A DNA stretch of 32,800 bases from positions 1 to 32,800 of the forward strand of contig JAICMD010000004.1 in assembly GCA_025929405.1 (NCBI GenBank). The letters are read 5' to 3'. Shown one piece after another: positions 28,146 through 32,800 of this stretch. How positions within the stretch are numbered: the stretch's first letter is position 1; each line of letters starts with the position of its first letter. The notes under the pieces are model-generated. The model was not told the DNA's origin, did not search any database, and saw only the letters and a program-made list of their open reading frames with translations. The position numbers and the translations under genes are program-made. Source of the DNA: Mucilaginibacter sp. (GTDB lineage Bacteria; Bacteroidota; Bacteroidia; Sphingobacteriales; Sphingobacteriaceae).

Positions 28146-29549
28146 TTAGAATGCGTTGTCATCACCCCGTATCAGGTTCCAAAAGGTGAGGAATATAATT
28201 TTGAGATCTAACAGAAACGACCAATTTTCCAAATACCAAACGTCGGCTTCAACACGCTTCGATATATCATCGGCACTTTTTGTTTCGCCGCGTAAACCGT
28301 TTGTTTGCGCCCAACCGGTTATACCCGGCTTTAAAAAATGGCGAACCATAAATTGATCAATTAATTGCGAATACTCCTTAGTATGGCTAAGCATATGCGG
28401 CCTTGGCCCCACTACAGACATATTACCAATTAAAACATTAAAAAACTGCGGAAATTCATCTAAACTGGTTCTGCGTATAAAGGCTCCGATAGATGTTATA
28501 CGGTCATCGCCTTTAATAGCCTGTTTTATATGAGCATCCTGATTAACATGCATGCTTCTAAACTTATAACATTTAAAAGGAACATTATTTTTGCCCGAAC
28601 GCACCTGCACAAAAAATACCGGCCCCGGCGATTGGAGCTTAATTATAATAGCCAAAATTGGCAAAAGCCAACTCAGCACAAACACAATTACAACTAATGA
28701 AAATAATATATCAAACAACCGCTTTATAATACGATTAAGCATGCTTTCCAGCGGCTCGGGGCGCACTGATATTACGGGGATATGATCAAAATTTTGCACA
28801 TACATTGCCCGCTTTTTAGGATTGATATAATATTCGGGAATAAGTTTAAAACGTATTAAATGCTTGTCAGCATTCAGCATTAACTTTTCAATTTTATCAG
28901 ATTGTGCAACAGGAAGGGCACAAAATATCTCGTCGACCTTATTAGTTAGCACATAATCAATGCAATCGTCAATCTTACCCAGATATAAATCGTCATTTGC
29001 AATGTGCGACGATTGATCATCAAAAAAGCCCAATATTTTATAACCGCTATGCTTATAATGTTTAAAATACTCAAAAATGTCCCTTCCGGTGGGGCCTGCA
29101 CCGGCAATTACAATATTTCTGGAATCCATTAACAGGTTACGATTGCTTTTACGTATAGCTAAAAAGATTAATTTCCATAATCCAATCAGCACACCAAACA
29201 ACAATAATGAATACAATAAATAATGGCGTGACACCATATAAGTTTGGGGCCCTATAATAACCAGTATGGCAAAACATATTAATGATACAAATAACAGGTA
29301 GGTTTTAAAAAAAGCCTGATAGGTACGTATCGAGTCGCGGTTTAATACACGCTCATACAGCCCGGTTATGTTTGTTGATAACAGCCAAAACAAATTAAAA
29401 ACCAGCATTATCAGCAGATATTTGTTATCAGATGACCATTCGGAGTTTTTATTGATTATTAAGTACGCTATAAACATGCTGGTATTTAGCATGATATAAT
29501 CAATTGTAAGATTGATAGCTTTAATAAATGTAGCGTACCTGTAAACCAT
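28146..29549 (-). CDS. Undecaprenyl-phosphate glucose(hexose)-1-phosphate transferase, WcaJ type
   Basis: N-terminal TMs, CoA-binding-like region, then KRLFDILFSLVVIVFVLSWLLP...SPGPVFFVQVRSGKNNVPFKCYKFRSMHVN...RRTSLDEFPQFFNVLIGNMSVVGPRPHMLSHTKEYS. Confidence 0.95.
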   Translation of the reverse strand: MVYRYATFIKAINLTIDYIMLNTSMFIAYLIINKNSEWSSDNKYLLIMLVFNLFWLLSTNITGLYERVLNRDSIRTYQAFFKTYLLFVSLICFAILVIIGPQTYMVSRHYLLYSLLLFGVLIGLWKLIFLAIRKSNRNLLMDSRNIVIAGAGPTGRDIFEYFKHYKHSGYKILGFFDDQSSHIANDDLYLGKIDDCIDYVLTNKVDEIFCALPVAQSDKIEKLMLNADKHLIRFKLIPEYYINPKKRAMYVQNFDHIPVISVRPEPLESMLNRIIKRLFDILFSLVVIVFVLSWLLPILAIIIKLQSPGPVFFVQVRSGKNNVPFKCYKFRSMHVNQDAHIKQAIKGDDRITSIGAFIRRTSLDEFPQFFNVLIGNMSVVGPRPHMLSHTKEYSQLIDQFMVRHFLKPGITGWAQTNGLRGETKSADDISKRVEADVWYLENWSFLLDLKIIFLTFWNLIRGDDNAF

Positions 29550-29556
29550 TTACATG

Positions 29557-30519
29557 TTATATACTGTTCAGGTTATTTATTTCATTAAGGGTTGCAACCG
29601 CGCTGCCAAATTTTGCTACTACAATTGCCGCGGCGCTGTTAGCAAAATCGCATGCATCTGATATTGATAATTTATTAGCTAATGCAAAAGCTAATGCGGC
29701 AATAACGGTATCACCGGCGCCGGTTACATCAAAAACGTCAATTGCTTTTGTGGGCTTTTTAGTTATTTTATTTTGATGATATATGGCTACACCTTCTTCA
29801 GATAAGGTAACCACAATTATTGGCGAGGCCGTAACTTTTGCAATTGCTTTGCAAGCCTGTTCAAGTGTTTCATCATTGGTTATTTTTACACCTGATGCCA
29901 GTTCGGCTTCCTTTTTATTTGGCTTTATTAAACCTGCACCATAGTATGGCGATAAATCTTTTGCTTTTGAATCAACTACGGTTAATACATTTTTTGTGGT
30001 GCAAAGCTTTATTATATTTTTTACCAGGTAAGGGCTTAATACTCCTTTGCAATAATCAGATAGTATAACAACGTCAATACTATCTATTTTACTTTTTAAA
30101 AATTCAATTATTTTATCTGCAACAATATCAGCGCAGTAGTGCTTATCTTCTTTATCAAGCCTAATTAACTGATGTTTGCTTACGCTAACACGGCTTTTTA
30201 TAGTGGTGCGCCGCGATTCGTCATTTATTAAATGATAAAAATCAGGTGTCAGCTTATCCAGTTCGTTTTTAAGAATATCGTTTGCGCTGTCATTGCCACT
30301 TACACTTATGATGGATGCCTCACAGTCAAAAGCTTTCAGATTTTCCAATACGTTTCCTGCACCCCCTAAACTGTAAACTTCATCCGATACATCAACAACC
30401 TGTACCGGTGCCTCGGGCGAAATACGGCTGCATGAACCATTAATATAATGATCAAGCATAATATCGCCTATTACACAAATTTTTGTTTTAGTATGCGCCG
30501 GGAAATTAAATAAAGGCAT
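29557..30519 (-). CDS. PfkB-family D-glycero-beta-D-manno-heptose-7-phosphate kinase-like (RfaE domain I / HldE-N)
   Basis: KICVIGDIMLDHYINGSCSRISPEAPVQVVDVSDEVYSLGGAGNVLENL...LSDYCKGVLSP...KPNKKEAELASG...DVTGAGDTVIAALAFALA; ends before any nucleotidyltransferase domain. Confidence 0.88.
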   Translation of the reverse strand: MPLFNFPAHTKTKICVIGDIMLDHYINGSCSRISPEAPVQVVDVSDEVYSLGGAGNVLENLKAFDCEASIISVSGNDSANDILKNELDKLTPDFYHLINDESRRTTIKSRVSVSKHQLIRLDKEDKHYCADIVADKIIEFLKSKIDSIDVVILSDYCKGVLSPYLVKNIIKLCTTKNVLTVVDSKAKDLSPYYGAGLIKPNKKEAELASGVKITNDETLEQACKAIAKVTASPIIVVTLSEEGVAIYHQNKITKKPTKAIDVFDVTGAGDTVIAALAFALANKLSISDACDFANSAAAIVVAKFGSAVATLNEINNLNSI

Positions 30520-30568
30520 TTGCAGCTATATGAAAAGTAATAAATTACTAATATCGATAATTAAGCAG

Positions 30569-30590
30569 AATTTTAACAATAATTAAAATT
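30569..30590. terminator. AT-only hairpin at the end of the DUF3467 gene, weak terminator candidate
   Basis: AATTTTAA-CAATAA-TTAAAATT, perfect 8-bp A/T stem touching the DUF3467 stop codon. Confidence 0.3.
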
Positions 30591-30903
30591 ACGCCTGCCC
30601 CATAGTACCGCCAAAATTCATGGGGAATCCTGCAGGCCCCTGTTGTATTTTAACTGTGCCGTTAGCGGCCTCAAATTTTTCTATATTATCTTCAAGGGCG
30701 CTTACCAGCCGTTTGGCATGCTCTGGCGTAAGTATAATTCTTGATTTTACTTTAGCTTTTGGTACACCAGGTACTACGCGTATAAAATCAATCACAAACT
30801 CGGTAGTTGAATGGGTAATAATTGCCAGATTTGAGTATATACCCTCAGCTATTTCTTCAGATAGCTCAATACTTAACTGATGTTCGTTTTGCTCTTCTTC
30901 CAT
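30589..30903 (-). CDS. DUF3467 domain protein (start corrected to internal Met)
   Basis: MEEEQNEHQLSIELSEEIAEGIYSNLAIITHSTTEFVIDFIRVVPGVPKAKVKSRIILTPEHAKRLVSALEDNIEKFE; the longer ORF start at 30948 runs through a strong hairpin. Confidence 0.88.
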   Translation of the reverse strand: MEEEQNEHQLSIELSEEIAEGIYSNLAIITHSTTEFVIDFIRVVPGVPKAKVKSRIILTPEHAKRLVSALEDNIEKFEAANGTVKIQQGPAGFPMNFGGTMGQA

Positions 30904-30915
30904 AGTGCTAAAATA

Positions 30916-30946
30916 GCAAAGCCTTCTATTTTCAAGAAGGCTTTGC
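30916..30946 (-). terminator. Strong hairpin downstream of rpoC: intrinsic terminator/attenuator candidate
   Basis: GCAAAGCCTTCT-N7-AGAAGGCTTTGC, perfect 12-bp stem, followed on the minus strand by TATTTTAG; 24 nt past the rpoC stop. Confidence 0.75.
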
Positions 30947-30970
30947 ATAAATTAATATTTGTAATAACTA

Positions 30971-32800
30971 TTAAGCTTCTACTTCTTCAGTTTTTGAAGC
31001 CATTAAGCGGTCAAATTCTTCCTGAGAACCTACGCGGATATTTTCGTATTCGCGCAGACCGGTTCCTGACGGAATTAAGTGACCAACAATTACGTTTTCT
31101 TTCAAGCCAAGCATTAAATCTTTTTTACCTGCTATAGCTGCTTCGTTAAGTACTTTGGTAGTTTCCTGGAATGAAGCCGCAGAGATAAATGATTTAGTAC
31201 CCAATGATGCACGGGTAATACCTTGCAACATCGGACTTGAAGTAGCTGCAATAGCATCACGCACTTCAACCAATTTTAAATCTTTACGTTTTAAAACTGA
31301 ATTTTCGTCACGCAACTTCCTTACAGATACTATCTGGCCGGCTTTTAAGGTTTCTGAATCTCCGGGATCAACAACTACTTTCTTATCAAAGATCTCGTCA
31401 TTTTCTACCATAAAATCCCAGCTATCAACTGATTCGCGCTCTAAGAAACGGGTATCGCCTGCATCTTCAATAGATACCTTTTGCATCATTTGATGAACGA
31501 TAACCTCAAAGTGCTTATCATTTATCTTCACACCTTGTAAACGGTAAACTTCCTGTATACCGTTAACCAGGTATTCCTGTACTGCAGCCGGGCCTTTAAT
31601 GGCCAGGATATCAGCCGGAGATATTGAACCATCAGATAATGGCATACCTGCTTTTACAAAGTCATTATCCTGTACAAGGATGTGTTTTGACAATGGTACA
31701 AGGTATTTTTTAACCTGACCGTCTTTTGATTCGATGGTTATTTCGCGGTTACCACGTTTAACACCGCCTAAGGTTACCACACCATCAATTTCGGTTACTA
31801 CAGCCGGGTTAGATGGGTTACGTGCTTCAAACAACTCAGTTACACGTGGTAAACCACCTGTAATATCCCGGGTTTTACCTGTTGAACGAGGTATTTTAGC
31901 GATGATCTGTCCGGTTTGTAGTTTCTCGCCTTCATCAACAGCAATGTGTGCACCTACCGGGATGTTGTAGCCTTTTATTAAATTACCCTTGTTATCAACA
32001 ACCTGGATAGCCGGGTTCTTGGTTTTATCGCGGGTATCAATAATCACTTTTTCGCGGTGCCCTGTTTGCTCGTCTGATTCTTCGCGGAAGGTAATACCTT
32101 CTAATACAGCCTCAAATTGAGCAACACCTGCAAATTCAGAGATGATTACCGCATTGTACGGATCCCATGAACAGATACGGTCGCCACGTTTTATTTTGCT
32201 GCCATCTTTTACATACAGGTATGAACCATAAGGAATGTTATTGGTAACAATTACTTTATTGCTTCCTTCTTCCAGTATGCGGAATTCGCCCGAACGACCT
32301 AATACTACATCAACAGCACCTTCTTCGGCTGTTTGATAAGTAACGGTACGTACGTTCTCAAACTCAATGATACCATCAAACTTAGCGTTGATCTGTGATT
32401 CAGCAGCGATGTTTGATGCGGTACCACCCACGTGGAAGGTACGTAAGGTTAACTGTGTACCCGGCTCACCGATTGACTGTGCCGCAATTACACCAACAGC
32501 CTCGCCTTTTTGCACACGTTTACCGCTTGCAAGGTTACGGCCATAGCATAATGCACATACACCACGCTTGCTTTCGCAAGTTAATACCGAACGTATTTCA
32601 ATACCTTCTAACGGTGAATTTTCAATGCTCTTAGCAATTTCTTCAGTGATATCTTCACCTGCTGATACCAATAACTCATTGGTAATAGGGTCATGTACAT
32701 CATTTAATGATGTACGGCCCAAAATACGATCATATAAAGGTTCAACAATATCTTCGTTATCCTTTAACGCCGTGGTGTATATACCTCTTAAAGTTCCACA
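30971..32800 (-). CDS. rpoC: DNA-directed RNA polymerase subunit beta', C-terminal part, 5' truncated by window edge
   Basis: Frame remains open to nt 32800 ([38 protein letters not shown]...[54 protein letters not shown]). Confidence 0.98.
   Translation of the reverse strand, partial: CGTLRGIYTTALKDNEDIVEPLYDRILGRTSLNDVHDPITNELLVSAGEDITEEIAKSIENSPLEGIEIRSVLTCESKRGVCALCYGRNLASGKRVQKGEAVGVIAAQSIGEPGTQLTLRTFHVGGTASNIAAESQINAKFDGIIEFENVRTVTYQTAEEGAVDVVLGRSGEFRILEEGSNKVIVTNNIPYGSYLYVKDGSKIKRGDRICSWDPYNAVIISEFAGVAQFEAVLEGITFREESDEQTGHREKVIIDTRDKTKNPAIQVVDNKGNLIKGYNIPVGAHIAVDEGEKLQTGQIIAKIPRSTGKTRDITGGLPRVTELFEARNPSNPAVVTEIDGVVTLGGVKRGNREITIESKDGQVKKYLVPLSKHILVQDNDFVKAGMPLSDGSISPADILAIKGPAAVQEYLVNGIQEVYRLQGVKINDKHFEVIVHQMMQKVSIEDAGDTRFLERESVDSWDFMVENDEIFDKKVVVDPGDSETLKAGQIVSVRKLRDENSVLKRKDLKLVEVRDAIAATSSPMLQGITRASLGTKSFISAASFQETTKVLNEAAIAGKKDLMLGLKENVIVGHLIPSGTGLREYENIRVGSQEEFDRLMASKTEEVEA

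Noticed and set aside
30880-31137. 85-aa + strand ORF over the rpoC end and DUF3467 start
   Set aside because: Antisense to rpoC and passes through the terminator hairpin; no domain evidence.
31155-31493. 112-aa antisense ORF opposite rpoC (also 31734-31970 and 32395-32634)
   Set aside because: Antisense frames of strongly conserved rpoC; no independent evidence.
1-32800. CRISPR arrays, tRNA/rRNA genes, transposases or integrases
   Set aside because: No regularly spaced repeats, no RNA gene sequences and no recombinase-like ORFs were recognised when reading the window.

Overview
The window comes from an AT-rich Bacteroidota genome. I infer a Sphingobacteriaceae-like (Mucilaginibacter/Pedobacter-type) source from gene content and TAnnTTTG-like promoter motifs; no search was run. 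It holds one roughly 30 kb exopolysaccharide/capsule locus between two housekeeping genes: the 3' end of miaA (left, + strand) and the 3' end of rpoC followed by a DUF3467 gene (right, - strand). The locus encodes nucleotide-sugar enzymes (RmlA, RmlD, an RmlD-like SDR, Gmd, Fcl, a WbpM/CapD-like 4,6-dehydratase), five glycosyltransferases, a LbH acyltransferase, a Wzx-type flippase and a candidate Wzy-type polymerase/ligase. It also encodes two different initiating phosphoglycosyltransferases (WcaJ-type and WecA/WbpL-type), two large SLBB export proteins, one Wzz-like protein without a kinase domain, two tandem Wzi-family proteins, a small lipoprotein of unknown function and an HldE1/RfaE1-type kinase. 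No tRNA, rRNA, CRISPR array or transposase was seen. Most of it is recognisable polysaccharide biology, and I do not see a clearly unprecedented system. The best leads are: (i) the translationally coupled dehydratase-lipoprotein-Wzi-Wzi module with an uncharacterised Cys-containing lipoprotein; (ii) duplication of the initiation and export parts in one locus; (iii) a three-fold helical repeat module at the N-terminus of both SLBB proteins; (iv) a tandem pair of palindromes with compensatory changes after miaA; (v) a strong hairpin between rpoC and DUF3467 that also shows the ORF-track start of DUF3467 is too long.
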